From Caulobacterales bacterium (lineage in GTDB: Bacteria; Pseudomonadota; Alphaproteobacteria; Caulobacterales; Parvularculaceae), in assembly GCA_020638525.1 (NCBI GenBank), contig JACKIL010000010.1:9912-73911 (forward strand): a stretch of DNA of 64,000 nucleotides. Reading direction: 5' to 3'. The notes below the pieces were generated by a model. The model was not told the DNA's origin, did no database searches, and saw only the letters and a list, made by a program, of their open reading frames with translations. Below are positions 25,155-34,257 of the stretch, in pieces (within the stretch, counting starts at the first letter, position 1; the number at the start of each line of letters is the position of its first letter). The position numbers and the translations under genes are program-made.

Positions 25155-27305
25155 TTGGCCGAAAGATCTTTTGCAAAAGAGGTCCAGCACCTTCGGATCG
25201 GCGAGGGGGAAGTCTTTTACGGCGAGGGCATCCTCGCGGTCACGAAGGCGCTTCTTCAGGCGGGCGTTTCCTATGTCGGCGGGTATCAGGGCGCGCCGAT
25301 TTCGCACTTGATGGATGTTCTGTCGGATGCGCAGGAAATTCTCGGCGAACTGAAAGTCCACTTTGAGGCGAGCGCGAGTGAAGCGGCGGCTGGCGCGATG
25401 CTCGCCGCGTCTGTGAACTATCCCTTGCGCGGCGCAGTGACCTGGAAGTCGACGGTGGGAACTAATGTCGCCTCCGATGCTCTGGCGAGCGTCGCCTCAA
25501 GCGGCGTTATGGGCGGCGCGCTTGTCATCGTCGGTGAGGATTACGGCGAAGGCTCCTCCATTATGCAGGAGCGCAGCCACGCCTTCGCGATGAAGTCGCA
25601 GATGTGGCTGCTTGATCCGAGGCCTAACCTTGAGTCGATCGTCGACATGGTGGAACGAGGATTTGAGCTTTCAGAAGCTTCGAATACGCCCGTCATGCTC
25701 GAACTGCGCATCCGCGCTTGCCACGTCTACGGATCGTTCAAGGCGAAGAATAACGTCACGCCGGCTTTCACCTTGCGCGAAGCGATGGAAAACCCGGTGC
25801 GCGATTACAGCCGCGTCGTGTTGCCGCCATCGAATTTCGTTCATGAAGTCGAGAAGGTCGAAAAGCGCTTGCCGGCGGCGATCGAGTATATTCGTTCGCA
25901 TAAGCTCAACGAATTTCTGGGTGGCCATAAAGGCGATGTCGGGATTGTCGTGCAGGGCGGCATTTACAACACCCTTATTCGCGCGCTCGAAACCGCCGGT
26001 CTTTCCGACAGCTTTGGCGAAACGGACATTCCAATATATTGCCTCAACGTGACCTATCCATTGATCGATGAAGAAGTGAGAGGCTTCTGTCTCGATAAGC
26101 GCGCGGTGTTGATGGTTGAAGAGGGGCAGCCGGATTATCTCGAGCAGGCCTTCAACTCGATCCTGAAGAACGCCGACATTCCGACAAAAGTCGTGGGCAA
26201 GGCGGTCTTGCCTCATGCGGGCGAATATACTGGGCAAGCGTTGTTGCAGGGCTTGCGCGCTTTCCTTCGCGAATATGCGCCGCACTTACTGAAAGACGAC
26301 AAGCAGATTGATGCGATCTCCGTTCCGGCTGAGATTCAAAAGGGCGTCGCGAACGTCGTGCCGCAACGCCCGCCGGGCTTTTGCACTGGGTGCCCGGAAC
26401 GGCCCGTCTTCTCCGCGATGAAGCTGCTGCAAAAAGAAATCGGCAAGTTTCATGTCAGCTGCGATATCGGCTGCCACCTTTTTTCGATCCTTCCACCGTT
26501 CGATATTGGCAACACGACGATGGGGTATGGTCTTGGCTGGGCGGGTTCTTCGGCGTTCGGCGCCAAAGCTGACAAGCGTACTGTCGCTATCATGGGCGAT
26601 GGCGGTTTTTGGCATAACGGTCTGACAAGCGGCGTCGGCAACGCCGTCTTCAATAAGAACGACAATATTCTCGTCATTGTCGACAATGGCTATTCGGCGG
26701 CGACCGGCGGGCAGGACATTCTTTCTTCGCGCGCCGATAACAAGACGAAGAGCACCAACAACCCGATATCGCGCGCTGTGCGCGGCGTCGGCGTTGAATG
26801 GGTCCGCGAGGTCAACACCTATAATATCGGCCGCATGAAGGCGACGCTGAAAGAGGCGATGACAACCGCGTTTGCGGGGCCAAAGGTCATCGTCGCTCAA
26901 TCGGAGTGCATGCTCAATCGCCAGCGCCGCGAACGGCCGCTTCGCGACAAGGCGATCAAGGAAGGAAAGCGCGTCGTACGCGCGCGCTTCGGGGTCGATT
27001 CCGACACGTGTACGGGCGATCATGCATGCATCCGCCTTTCAGGTTGCCCATCGCTTACATTGAAAGATAACCCTGATCCGTTGCGCGATGACCCGGTCGC
27101 CTATGTCAACAATGACTGCGTCGGATGCGGCGTGTGCGGAGAGAATGCGCATGCAGCCATTCTATGTCCTTCATTTTATCGCGCGGAACTGATCTATAAC
27201 CCTTCAGGTTGGGACAGGTTGCTTGATCGCTTCCGCGGCGCCGTCATCCGCTTCTTCCAGAAGCGCGGTGAAAAGGCGCGTGCGAAATACGCGTTTGGAG
27301 CCTGA
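25155..27305 (+). CDS. iorA: Indolepyruvate ferredoxin oxidoreductase, alpha subunit
   Basis: About 716 residues. It converts aryl-2-oxoacids (indolepyruvate, phenylpyruvate) to aryl-acetyl-CoA, CO2 and reduced ferredoxin. The N-terminal pyrimidine-binding part has SYVGGYQGAPISHLMD. The middle holds GFCTGCPERPVFSAMK and the TPP-binding core MGDGGFWHNGL...VIVDNGYSAATGGQD. The C-terminus is a ferredoxin-like tail with one regular Cys motif (CVGCGVCG...CP) and a less regular one (CTGDHACIRLSGCP). Start choice: a TTG at 25155 has AAGGGAG at 25142-25148 and gives the family-typical LAERSFAKEV start; the frame also extends to a TTG at 25092. It begins a ten-gene operon. Confidence 0.92.
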   Translation: MAERSFAKEVQHLRIGEGEVFYGEGILAVTKALLQAGVSYVGGYQGAPISHLMDVLSDAQEILGELKVHFEASASEAAAGAMLAASVNYPLRGAVTWKSTVGTNVASDALASVASSGVMGGALVIVGEDYGEGSSIMQERSHAFAMKSQMWLLDPRPNLESIVDMVERGFELSEASNTPVMLELRIRACHVYGSFKAKNNVTPAFTLREAMENPVRDYSRVVLPPSNFVHEVEKVEKRLPAAIEYIRSHKLNEFLGGHKGDVGIVVQGGIYNTLIRALETAGLSDSFGETDIPIYCLNVTYPLIDEEVRGFCLDKRAVLMVEEGQPDYLEQAFNSILKNADIPTKVVGKAVLPHAGEYTGQALLQGLRAFLREYAPHLLKDDKQIDAISVPAEIQKGVANVVPQRPPGFCTGCPERPVFSAMKLLQKEIGKFHVSCDIGCHLFSILPPFDIGNTTMGYGLGWAGSSAFGAKADKRTVAIMGDGGFWHNGLTSGVGNAVFNKNDNILVIVDNGYSAATGGQDILSSRADNKTKSTNNPISRAVRGVGVEWVREVNTYNIGRMKATLKEAMTTAFAGPKVIVAQSECMLNRQRRERPLRDKAIKEGKRVVRARFGVDSDTCTGDHACIRLSGCPSLTLKDNPDPLRDDPVAYVNNDCVGCGVCGENAHAAILCPSFYRAELIYNPSGWDRLLDRFRGAVIRFFQKRGEKARAKYAFGA

Positions 27306-27307
27306 AG

Positions 27308-28831
27308 ATGACGCAAGCGCGCGCGATCAAGATTGCGGTGACGGCGCTCGGTGGGCAGGGCGGGGGCGTTCTCGCCAACTGGATTGTCGCAGTCGGCGAG
27401 CGCGCCGGCTATATTGCGCAGACGACCTCTGTTCCGGGCGTCGCGCAGCGTACCGGTGCGACCGTCTACTATGCCGAACTCTTCCCGGAGAGCGCTGCAC
27501 GCGAAAAGGGCAAGGCGCCGGTGCTTGCGCTCATGCCTATGCCCGGCGACGTCGATGTCGTCGTCGCAGCGGAGTTGATGGAAGCGGGGCGCGCCATAGC
27601 GCGCGGGTTCGTCACCTCGCAAACGACGCTCATCGCCGCCTCACACCGCGAATATGCGGTCGTCGAGAAGATCGGCATGTCAGACGGGCGACGTGACTCA
27701 TCGAGCGTCATCGAGGCTGCGAAGAAAAGCGCCGGCCGTTTCATTCTCGCCGACATGCAAGGGGCTGCCGCCTCTTCCGGCGCGATGATCAGCGCTGCGA
27801 TGTTCGGCGCGCTCGCGGGCTCTGGCGCACTGCCGATTGAACGCAAGCATTTCGAAGAGACGATCCGCAAAACGGGCCGCGCCGTCGAGAGCAATCTCGC
27901 CGCATTTGAGAAGGGCTTTGAGGTGGCGCGCGCGGCGGCGGCGACAGAGCCAGCAATCGAACGCCGGCGCAAGACGGATATTGCGCCGCAGCCGGCGCCA
28001 GCTGTCCGCCCTCTTGTCGACCGCGTTCAGAACGAATTTCCCGCCGAGTGCCGCTCCATACTGCTGGAGGGTCTCAAGAAGGTCGTCGACTATCAGGATC
28101 CGCGCTATGGCGCGCTCTATCTCGACCGTGTCGCTGATGCGCTGGCAACAGACAAAGCGGCCAATGGCGAAGGGCATGGCTGGAAGCTGACGAGCGCGAT
28201 CGCAAAGCATCTGGCGTTGTGGATGGCCTATGAAGACGCCATTAGAGTCGCCGATCTGAAGACGCGCGGCACTCGTTTTGAGCGCATCCGCAAAGACGTG
28301 CGCGCGGCGGATGGGCAGATTATTCATCTCGCCGAATTCTTCCATCCTCGTGTCGAGGAGTTCTGCGATCTGCTTCCATCAGGGATTGCCAAACCAATTC
28401 TCTCATCCAGCGGCGCGAGTAAGTTCGTCGGCGGCTTTCTTGGCGGCGGGCGGCGCATTCCGACGACGAAGCTCAGGGGTTTCCTGATGCTGTCCTTCCT
28501 GTCGTCGCTGCGTGTCATGCGGCGCGCGAGCTATCGTTTCAAGCTGGAGGAAGGACGTATCCGCGCCTGGCTTGAAACAGTGAAACGCGAAGCGGCGGGC
28601 AATTACGATCTCGCTTGCGAAATCGCAATGCTGCAACGCCTTATCAAAGGATACGGTGACACGCATGAGCGTGGTCTTGGAAATTTCACCCGCATTATGG
28701 CTGCGCTCGACGAAGTGAAGGCGCAAGGCGACCCTGCAGGCTCGCTCGCCGCGTTGAAGAAGGCCGCGCTCGCCGATGAAGAAGGCGTCGCGCTTGGTGC
28801 GGCGCTGCGCCGCCTGAAGCAGGCCGCGTAA
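27308..28831 (+). CDS. iorB: Indolepyruvate oxidoreductase beta subunit with long C-terminal extension
   Basis: A 507-residue partner of IorA, 2 bases downstream. The first 190 residues are the gamma-type 2-oxoacid oxidoreductase domain (TALGGQGGGVLANWIV, then VPGVAQRTGATVYYAEL). The remaining 300 residues form a helical domain known from proteobacterial long IorB proteins (DUF6537 type), absent from the roughly 200-residue archaeal IorB. The extension may replace a separate subunit or mediate aerobic electron transfer; its role is not known. Stop and next start are 14 bases apart, consistent with one transcript. Confidence 0.88.
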   Translation: MTQARAIKIAVTALGGQGGGVLANWIVAVGERAGYIAQTTSVPGVAQRTGATVYYAELFPESAAREKGKAPVLALMPMPGDVDVVVAAELMEAGRAIARGFVTSQTTLIAASHREYAVVEKIGMSDGRRDSSSVIEAAKKSAGRFILADMQGAAASSGAMISAAMFGALAGSGALPIERKHFEETIRKTGRAVESNLAAFEKGFEVARAAAATEPAIERRRKTDIAPQPAPAVRPLVDRVQNEFPAECRSILLEGLKKVVDYQDPRYGALYLDRVADALATDKAANGEGHGWKLTSAIAKHLALWMAYEDAIRVADLKTRGTRFERIRKDVRAADGQIIHLAEFFHPRVEEFCDLLPSGIAKPILSSSGASKFVGGFLGGGRRIPTTKLRGFLMLSFLSSLRVMRRASYRFKLEEGRIRAWLETVKREAAGNYDLACEIAMLQRLIKGYGDTHERGLGNFTRIMAALDEVKAQGDPAGSLAALKKAALADEEGVALGAALRRLKQAA

Positions 28832-28845
28832 AGGGACTCGTGAAG

Positions 28846-29400
28846 ATGGCCACGAAAAAGGGAACAGGAAGGAGCGTGGGACCGGCCGATCCTGATTTCC
28901 TGCTTGAGGATTACGTCCTCTACAATCTCGTGCGCGCGACTGCTGTTTACAGCGAAGAGATGGCGAGCGCGCTTAAGGCCTATGCCCTCGACATGACGAA
29001 GTGGCGCATTCTGATGCTGCTCGACGACAAAAGTCCGAGTTCCGTCGGCGAACTCGCCCGCCGCTCCGTAACGAAGATGCCGACCTTGACGCGCATGTTG
29101 ACGCGGATGGAGAAGGAAGGCCTTATCGTACGCACCGCGTTTGAGGATGATCGCCGCGTCGTTGAAATCACCATGACGCCAAAGGCCGTCAATGCGCTCA
29201 GAATGGTGCAGTCGATTGGCCAGCGCGTTTTCGAGCGCGCGGTCGAGGGGATCAATCCCAGCGACCTCGAGATGATGACGCAGACTCTGCAACGCATTCG
29301 CGAAAACCTGACGCGGTCGCCCTACGAGACAGTCGATCAGCGCGCTGACTTTGAACGGCTTGCTGGAGAAGACGGCGAACGGAAGGCGCGCGCGGGATGA
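28846..29400 (+). CDS. MarR-family regulator of the aromatic operon
   Basis: A winged-helix regulator of about 184 residues. The DNA-binding part is clear: MTKWRILMLLDDKSPSSVGELARRSVTKMPTLTRMLTRMEKEGLIVRTAFEDDRRVVEITMT, that is helix-turn-helix, recognition helix and beta-wing with the DxRR element. MarR proteins in aryl-CoA pathways (BadR, CouR, FerR) respond to aryl-CoA thioesters, so the ligand may be a CoA intermediate. The ATG at 28846 has AAGGGA 9 bases ahead and is preferred over a GTG at 28840. Its stop overlaps the ligase start (ATGA). Confidence 0.88.
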   Translation: MATKKGTGRSVGPADPDFLLEDYVLYNLVRATAVYSEEMASALKAYALDMTKWRILMLLDDKSPSSVGELARRSVTKMPTLTRMLTRMEKEGLIVRTAFEDDRRVVEITMTPKAVNALRMVQSIGQRVFERAVEGINPSDLEMMTQTLQRIRENLTRSPYETVDQRADFERLAGEDGERKARAG

Positions 29401-31025
29401 GCAAACCTGGAACAATCTGGGAAATGTTTCTGCGCTCGGCCTCGCGTTTCGAGAGCAGGCCATTCCTCCATGCGCCTGAAGAAACGGCGCGCGCTTACAA
29501 CATCGCGGATACAGACTACACCTTTGGCGAAGCGCTCGCCGCCGCGGAGGCGATGGCGAAACGTTATGCCCGCATCGGCTGCGCGCCGGGGCTCCGTATC
29601 GGTCTGGCGCTCGACAATCGACCTTCGTTCTTTCTGCATTTTCTTGCCGTCAATTCTCTCGGCGCGAGCATCATGCCCATTAACAGCGCGATGCAACCGG
29701 AAGAACTCGCCTATCAGATTGCGCACAGCGAATGCGCGCTCATCGTTTCAGCGCCGCAGCATGTGGAGAAGTTGCGCGCGATCGCGGGCGGTCTTGAGCG
29801 CCGTGTCGATATCGTCGAGGCGTCAAGTCTCGCAAGCGCGCCGATGCTTGCGGGAACGCAAGGCGTGGGGGGGGCGGGCGGCCTAGAGGCGGAGGCGGCG
29901 ATTCTTTATACTTCAGGCACGACAGGATCGCCCAAGGGCTGCCTTCTCTCGAACGACTATTTCATCGCCATTGGCGAACTGTACACAACGATCGGCGGGC
30001 TTTGCCGCTTTGACGAGGGAAGTGACCGCCTGATCACGCCGCTGCCTGCGACGCATATGAATGCGCTCGCCTGTTCGTTCATGGCGATGATGACGACGGG
30101 CGGTTGTCTCATTCAGCTGGATCGCTTTCATCCGCAGACATGGTGGAAGACGGTGCGCGAGTCTCGCGCGACGATCATGCACTATCTCGGCGTCATGCCG
30201 GCCATGCTCATCAAGGCGCCGGAAAGCGAAGACGATAATTTCAGTGGCCAGATCAAATTCGCCTTCGGCGCCGGCTGCGATCCACGGCATCACGAAGCTT
30301 TTGAGAGGCGCTTCGGGATTAGCCTCGTCGAGGCGTGGGCGATGACGGAGACGGGCGCGGGCGCCTGGATCACCGCATCGGAAGAGCCGCGCCATGTCGG
30401 AACGCGCTGTTTCGGTCGTGCGCCCGAGGGGCTTGAATGGCGCCTCATCGATGAAGAAGGCAAGGAAGTCGCAGCTGGCGAGCCGGGCGAATTGCTGGTG
30501 CGGCGCGCCGGCGCGAAGCCGCGCGAACACTTCTTTAGCGCTTATTTCAAGGATGAGAAGGCGACAGAGGAGGCGTGGCGCGGCGGTTGGTTCCACACAG
30601 GCGACGTTGTGCGCGTCGGCGATGACGGCAGCTTCTACTTTGTCGATCGCAGGAAGAATGTGATCCGCCGCAGCGGCGAGAATATTGCGGCTATCGATGT
30701 TGAGAGCGTGCTCTTGCGCCACGAACACGTCGCCGGATGCGTCGTCGCGCCGGTGCCGGACGAGATTCGGGGTGATGAAGTCGCAGCGCTCATCGTTGCG
30801 GCGGAAGGAGCGAACAAGGAGAAACTCGCACGAGAGATTTTCGATTTTGCGATGGAGCATCTCGTCTACTTCAAGGCGCCGGGCTATGTCGCTTTCATCG
30901 ACAAGCTGCCAGTGACGGCCTCAGAAAAGGTGAAACGCGGCGACGCAAAAATGATCGCACGCAAGTTGGTTGAAGACCGCGCTTGCTTCGACTTCACAGC
31001 TCTTAAGAAACCAAAGAAGGGCTGA
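29397..31025 (+). CDS. AMP-forming acyl-CoA ligase of the aromatic operon
   Basis: A 542-residue member of the acyl-adenylating superfamily. The phosphate-binding loop is ILYTSGTTGSPKGCLLS (about 168-184), the adenine motif AWAMTETGAG, the hinge region FYFVDRRKNVIRRSGENIAAIDVE and the C-terminal catalytic Lys in TASEKVKRG. The family resembles CaiC-like or ATP-dependent acyl-CoA ligases more than classical benzoate ligase. In context it would activate an arylacetate or aminobenzoate-type acid as its CoA thioester. It overlaps the MarR stop by 4 bases and precedes the thiolase-fold gene by 2 bases. Confidence 0.88.
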   Translation: MSKPGTIWEMFLRSASRFESRPFLHAPEETARAYNIADTDYTFGEALAAAEAMAKRYARIGCAPGLRIGLALDNRPSFFLHFLAVNSLGASIMPINSAMQPEELAYQIAHSECALIVSAPQHVEKLRAIAGGLERRVDIVEASSLASAPMLAGTQGVGGAGGLEAEAAILYTSGTTGSPKGCLLSNDYFIAIGELYTTIGGLCRFDEGSDRLITPLPATHMNALACSFMAMMTTGGCLIQLDRFHPQTWWKTVRESRATIMHYLGVMPAMLIKAPESEDDNFSGQIKFAFGAGCDPRHHEAFERRFGISLVEAWAMTETGAGAWITASEEPRHVGTRCFGRAPEGLEWRLIDEEGKEVAAGEPGELLVRRAGAKPREHFFSAYFKDEKATEEAWRGGWFHTGDVVRVGDDGSFYFVDRRKNVIRRSGENIAAIDVESVLLRHEHVAGCVVAPVPDEIRGDEVAALIVAAEGANKEKLAREIFDFAMEHLVYFKAPGYVAFIDKLPVTASEKVKRGDAKMIARKLVEDRACFDFTALKKPKKG

Positions 31026-31027
31026 AG

Positions 31028-32215
31028 ATGGGAAATCGGGCGCATCGTAAAGGTTATGACGGCGTCGTCGTCACCGCGCCCGTGACGATTCCCTACGAGC
31101 GCTATTCACCGAAACCTGCTCACTGGTGGATCGGCCGCGCGCTCAAAACGCTTTCGACGCGCTCGAAGCTTGAGGCCAAGGATATTGACGGGCTTTCTGT
31201 CTCGTCCTTCACGCTCTTTCCAGACACGGCCGTCGCGCTCACGCAGCACTTCGGCCTTTCGCCGCGTTGGCTCGATCATATTCCGATGGGCGGCGCTTCC
31301 GGCGTCGTCGCGCTTCGCCGCGCCGCGCGGGCGGTCGCCGCCGGCGACGTTGAGGTTGTCGCCTGCGTTGCAGGCGACGCGAACCATGTGAATTCCTTCC
31401 GCAATACGCTGACGGCCTTCAGCCGCTTCTCGCAGGATGCGTCTTATCCCTATGGCTCAGGCGGGCCGAATGCGAGCTTTGCGCTGATGACGCGGAATTA
31501 CATGAACGCGTATGGCGTGACGCGCGAGGATTTCGGACGCATCTGCGTGGCTCAGCGCGTCAACGCATTGTCCTTTCCGCATGCGCTGATGAAGAAGCCG
31601 CTATCTATGACGGATTACCTGGGCGCGCGCGCGGTTGCGGACCCGGTTCATCTCTTCGATTGCGTCATGCCTTGCGCGGGCGCGGAAGGCTTCCTCGTAA
31701 TGCGTGAGGAAAATGCGCGCGCTTTGGGTCTCCCATTCGCGCGTATTCTCTCGACGACCGAACGTCACAATGCGTTTCCGGACGATCCCATCCAGTATCG
31801 CGGCGGGTGGGCGCTCGACAAGGACGAGTTCTGGGCGATGGCAGGCGTTTCGCCCGACGCGGTCGATCTCTTCGAGACCTATGACGATTACCCCGTGATC
31901 GTCATGATGCAGATTGAAGATCTCGGCTTTTGTGGAAAAGGCGAGGCGGCGGAGTTCGTCCGCTCGCGCGCTTTGACCGTGGACGGAGATTTTCCACATA
32001 ACACTTCTGGCGGTCAGCTTTCCGTAGGGCAGGCGGGGGCTGCGGGCGGCTATCTTGGCCTCGTCGAAGCGGTTCGCCAACTCACCGGAGAGGCCCTCGG
32101 CGCGCAGGTGGAAAATGCGAAGATCGCCGCCGTCTCCGGCTTCGGCATGATCAATTTCGACCGCGGTCTCTGCACGGCGGCGGCCGTTTTGGTGTCTGGG
32201 GGCGGCGATGGTTGA
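31028..32215 (+). CDS. Thiolase-fold protein of the SCP-x/Ltp2 type lacking the nucleophile Cys
   Basis: A 395-residue protein of the lipid-transfer-like thiolase branch. The segment that normally carries the acyl-accepting Cys reads HIPMGGASGVVAL, with Gly at the Cys position. The C-terminal His motif is changed to NTSGGQLSVGQAG. A Tyr-rich segment LFETYDDYPVIVMMQIEDLGFCGKG matches the branch that includes steroid retro-aldolases (Ltp2), which also lack Cys and work with a DUF35 partner. The next gene encodes a DUF35 domain and overlaps this one by 8 bases. So carbon-carbon cleavage of a beta-hydroxy or beta-keto aryl-CoA is likely, perhaps by retro-aldol chemistry. A catalysis claim needs biochemical proof. 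Confidence 0.78.
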   Translation: MGNRAHRKGYDGVVVTAPVTIPYERYSPKPAHWWIGRALKTLSTRSKLEAKDIDGLSVSSFTLFPDTAVALTQHFGLSPRWLDHIPMGGASGVVALRRAARAVAAGDVEVVACVAGDANHVNSFRNTLTAFSRFSQDASYPYGSGGPNASFALMTRNYMNAYGVTREDFGRICVAQRVNALSFPHALMKKPLSMTDYLGARAVADPVHLFDCVMPCAGAEGFLVMREENARALGLPFARILSTTERHNAFPDDPIQYRGGWALDKDEFWAMAGVSPDAVDLFETYDDYPVIVMMQIEDLGFCGKGEAAEFVRSRALTVDGDFPHNTSGGQLSVGQAGAAGGYLGLVEAVRQLTGEALGAQVENAKIAAVSGFGMINFDRGLCTAAAVLVSGGGDG

Positions 32216-33464
32216 TGCGCTGAAGCCGCCAAAGCGAAAGGACCCGTTGCGCTACACGCGCTTGCCACTGGCGCCGCCAGGCGCGCGCAGCCGCGCCGCG
32301 CTTAGGTTCACGGCGCGCGCCGCCGAAGGGCGCCTGATGTTGCAGCAATGCGAGGCATGCGGCGCGTTCGCTTATCCTCCGCGAGATATTTGCGGGGGTT
32401 GTTGGTCGGACGAGCTTCGGTGGCGCGACATTCCGCCTGAAGGGAAATTGCTCGCGGAAACGACGCTTCACGCTAGCACGAATGTCTATTTCCGTGAACG
32501 TTTGCCGTGGCGCATCGGCTCTGTGAAGCTCGCCGCCGGGCCGGTCGTGCTAGCGCATCTCCACGGCGATGTGCGCGAAGGCGATGACGTTCGGATAATC
32601 GCGCGGACCGATAAATCGGGCCAGGGCGTGCTGATGGCGCTGCCGGCGAAGGAGACGGAGAATATGAGCGACGACAAGGCGCTTCGCGCGCTCACCTGCG
32701 ATCCGAAGTTTCGGCGCGTTCTTGTGACGGACGTGCGAACGCCGCTTGGTCAGGCGGTTGTGCGCGCAGCGCTCACCGCTGGCGCTTCGAAGGTTTTTCT
32801 CGGCGTTGCACGCGAGTGGACCCCCTTCGCCGGGCGAGAGGCGCTCTATGCGTTGGAGAACACGGAGGTAACCCCGCTCGACGTAACGGATGGAACATCG
32901 GTCTCCGAGGCGGCGAGCTCGATTGGGGGCAAGGTCGATATTCTCATCAACACTGCCCAATACGCGCGGCCCGGCACAGCGATGGCGCGCCGCGATGTGG
33001 TGACGGCGCGCGACGAAATGGAAGTCAATTTCTTCGGCGCCATGCGGCTGCTGCAGGCGTTCGGCCCTGCGATGCGCGGGCGCGGCGCCGACGGCGAGAA
33101 CAGCGCCGTCGCGTGGGTGAACCTCCTGTCCGTCTACGCCCTTTCGAACTGGCCCGCTTACGGCGTCAATGCAGCGACACAGGCCGCCGCCCATTCGCTC
33201 TCGCAAAGCGCGCGCGCTGACTTCGCCGGTAGCGGCGTCAAGGTCGTCAACGTCTTCCACGGCCCGCTCGACGATGAAGAGCATCAACCCTTGCCGCCGC
33301 CGAAGGTCACGCCGATGGCGCTCGCCTCTGGAATCATGACGGCGCTCAAAGAGGGTGTCGAACAAAGCTTCGTCGGCGACATTGCACGCGATATCGCCGA
33401 GCGCTGGCGCGAAGACCCGGGCCTGCTTGAACGCGAACTCACCCTGACGAAAAACCTGGAATAG
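32208..33464 (+). CDS. Fusion of a DUF35 Zn-ribbon/OB-fold domain and a degenerate SDR
   Basis: A 418-residue fusion. The N-terminal rubredoxin-like Zn ribbon has Cys48, Cys51, Cys62 and Cys65 (CEACGAFAYPP, ICGGC), followed by an OB-fold (about 80-150) as in DUF35 partners of thiolase-fold enzymes. Residues about 168-418 are SDR-like (VDILINTAQYARPG, MEVNFFGAMRLLQAF), but the cofactor loop is TDVRTPLG instead of TGxxxGxG and the catalytic YxxxK reads YGVNA, losing Lys. The SDR half is therefore probably inactive and structural, perhaps pairing with the active SDR at 34258, as in the BbsC/BbsD pair of toluene catabolism. It overlaps the thiolase-fold gene by 8 bases. Confidence 0.8.
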   Translation: MVDALKPPKRKDPLRYTRLPLAPPGARSRAALRFTARAAEGRLMLQQCEACGAFAYPPRDICGGCWSDELRWRDIPPEGKLLAETTLHASTNVYFRERLPWRIGSVKLAAGPVVLAHLHGDVREGDDVRIIARTDKSGQGVLMALPAKETENMSDDKALRALTCDPKFRRVLVTDVRTPLGQAVVRAALTAGASKVFLGVAREWTPFAGREALYALENTEVTPLDVTDGTSVSEAASSIGGKVDILINTAQYARPGTAMARRDVVTARDEMEVNFFGAMRLLQAFGPAMRGRGADGENSAVAWVNLLSVYALSNWPAYGVNAATQAAAHSLSQSARADFAGSGVKVVNVFHGPLDDEEHQPLPPPKVTPMALASGIMTALKEGVEQSFVGDIARDIAERWREDPGLLERELTLTKNLE

Positions 33465-33475
33465 AGGAGCGGAGA

Positions 33476-34252
33476 ATGAGCTTACTTGAAACGCTGAGCG
33501 GCGCTGTCATGTCTGGCGCGGTCCGGACGATCGATCTCACGCACACTCTCGACCCTGATTTTCCGGTGCTCGTCCTGCCGCCTGAATTCGGGCAGTGCCA
33601 GCCTTTCCGAATCGAAGAGGTCTCTCGCTATGATGAGCGCGGACCGGCCTGGTATTGGCGCAATTTCAGTTGCAACGAACATACGGGCACGCATTTCGAT
33701 GCGCCGATCCACTGGGTGACAGGCAAAGACCTGCCGCATTCGTCTGTGGACACAATCGATCCGGCGGCGTTCATCCGTCCTGCCTGCGTTCTCGACTTCT
33801 CTAAAGAGGTTGCGAAGAACGCCGATTTCGTTCTGACTGCTGACCATATTAAAGCGTGGGAGAAAACGCATGGCGCGATCCCCGCCGGATCGTGGGTGCT
33901 TTTCCGCACGGATTGGTCGAAGCGGAGTGGCGAAGAATACCTGAACCTGAAGGAAGACGGCGCGCATTCTCCGGGCCCGGATGCGGGCGCCATTCGTTAT
34001 CTCATTAATGAACGCGACGTCATCGGCTTCGGCGTCGAGACGATCGGTACGGACGCCGGGCAGGGCGGCCACTTCGATCCGCCTTATCCCGCGCATACGC
34101 TGCTTCACGGCGCAGGGCGCTACGGTCTTCAATGCCTCAAAAATCTTGACCAGCTGCCGCCGAAAGGCGCGGTGATCATCTCGCCGCCGCTCAAGATCAA
34201 GCATGGCTCCGGCAGTCCGTTGCGTGTTCTCGCGCTTGTTGAAGGCAAGTGA
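33476..34252 (+). CDS. Cyclase-family metal-dependent hydrolase (KynB/isatin-hydrolase fold)
   Basis: A 258-residue protein with the family signature HTGTHFDAPIH: His69, His73, Asp75 and His79 are the metal ligands of the HxGTHxDxPxH motif. A later conserved part is GFGVETIGTDAGQ. Members include kynurenine formamidase (KynB) and isatin hydrolase, which open formamide or lactam bonds of indole-derived compounds with Mn or Zn. In this operon the protein could hydrolyse an N-formyl or lactam intermediate to free the aromatic amine. That role is inferred from the neighbours. It overlaps or lies 5 bases before the next SDR start, depending on start choice. Confidence 0.85.
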   Translation: MSLLETLSGAVMSGAVRTIDLTHTLDPDFPVLVLPPEFGQCQPFRIEEVSRYDERGPAWYWRNFSCNEHTGTHFDAPIHWVTGKDLPHSSVDTIDPAAFIRPACVLDFSKEVAKNADFVLTADHIKAWEKTHGAIPAGSWVLFRTDWSKRSGEEYLNLKEDGAHSPGPDAGAIRYLINERDVIGFGVETIGTDAGQGGHFDPPYPAHTLLHGAGRYGLQCLKNLDQLPPKGAVIISPPLKIKHGSGSPLRVLALVEGK

Positions 34253-34257
34253 ACGGC

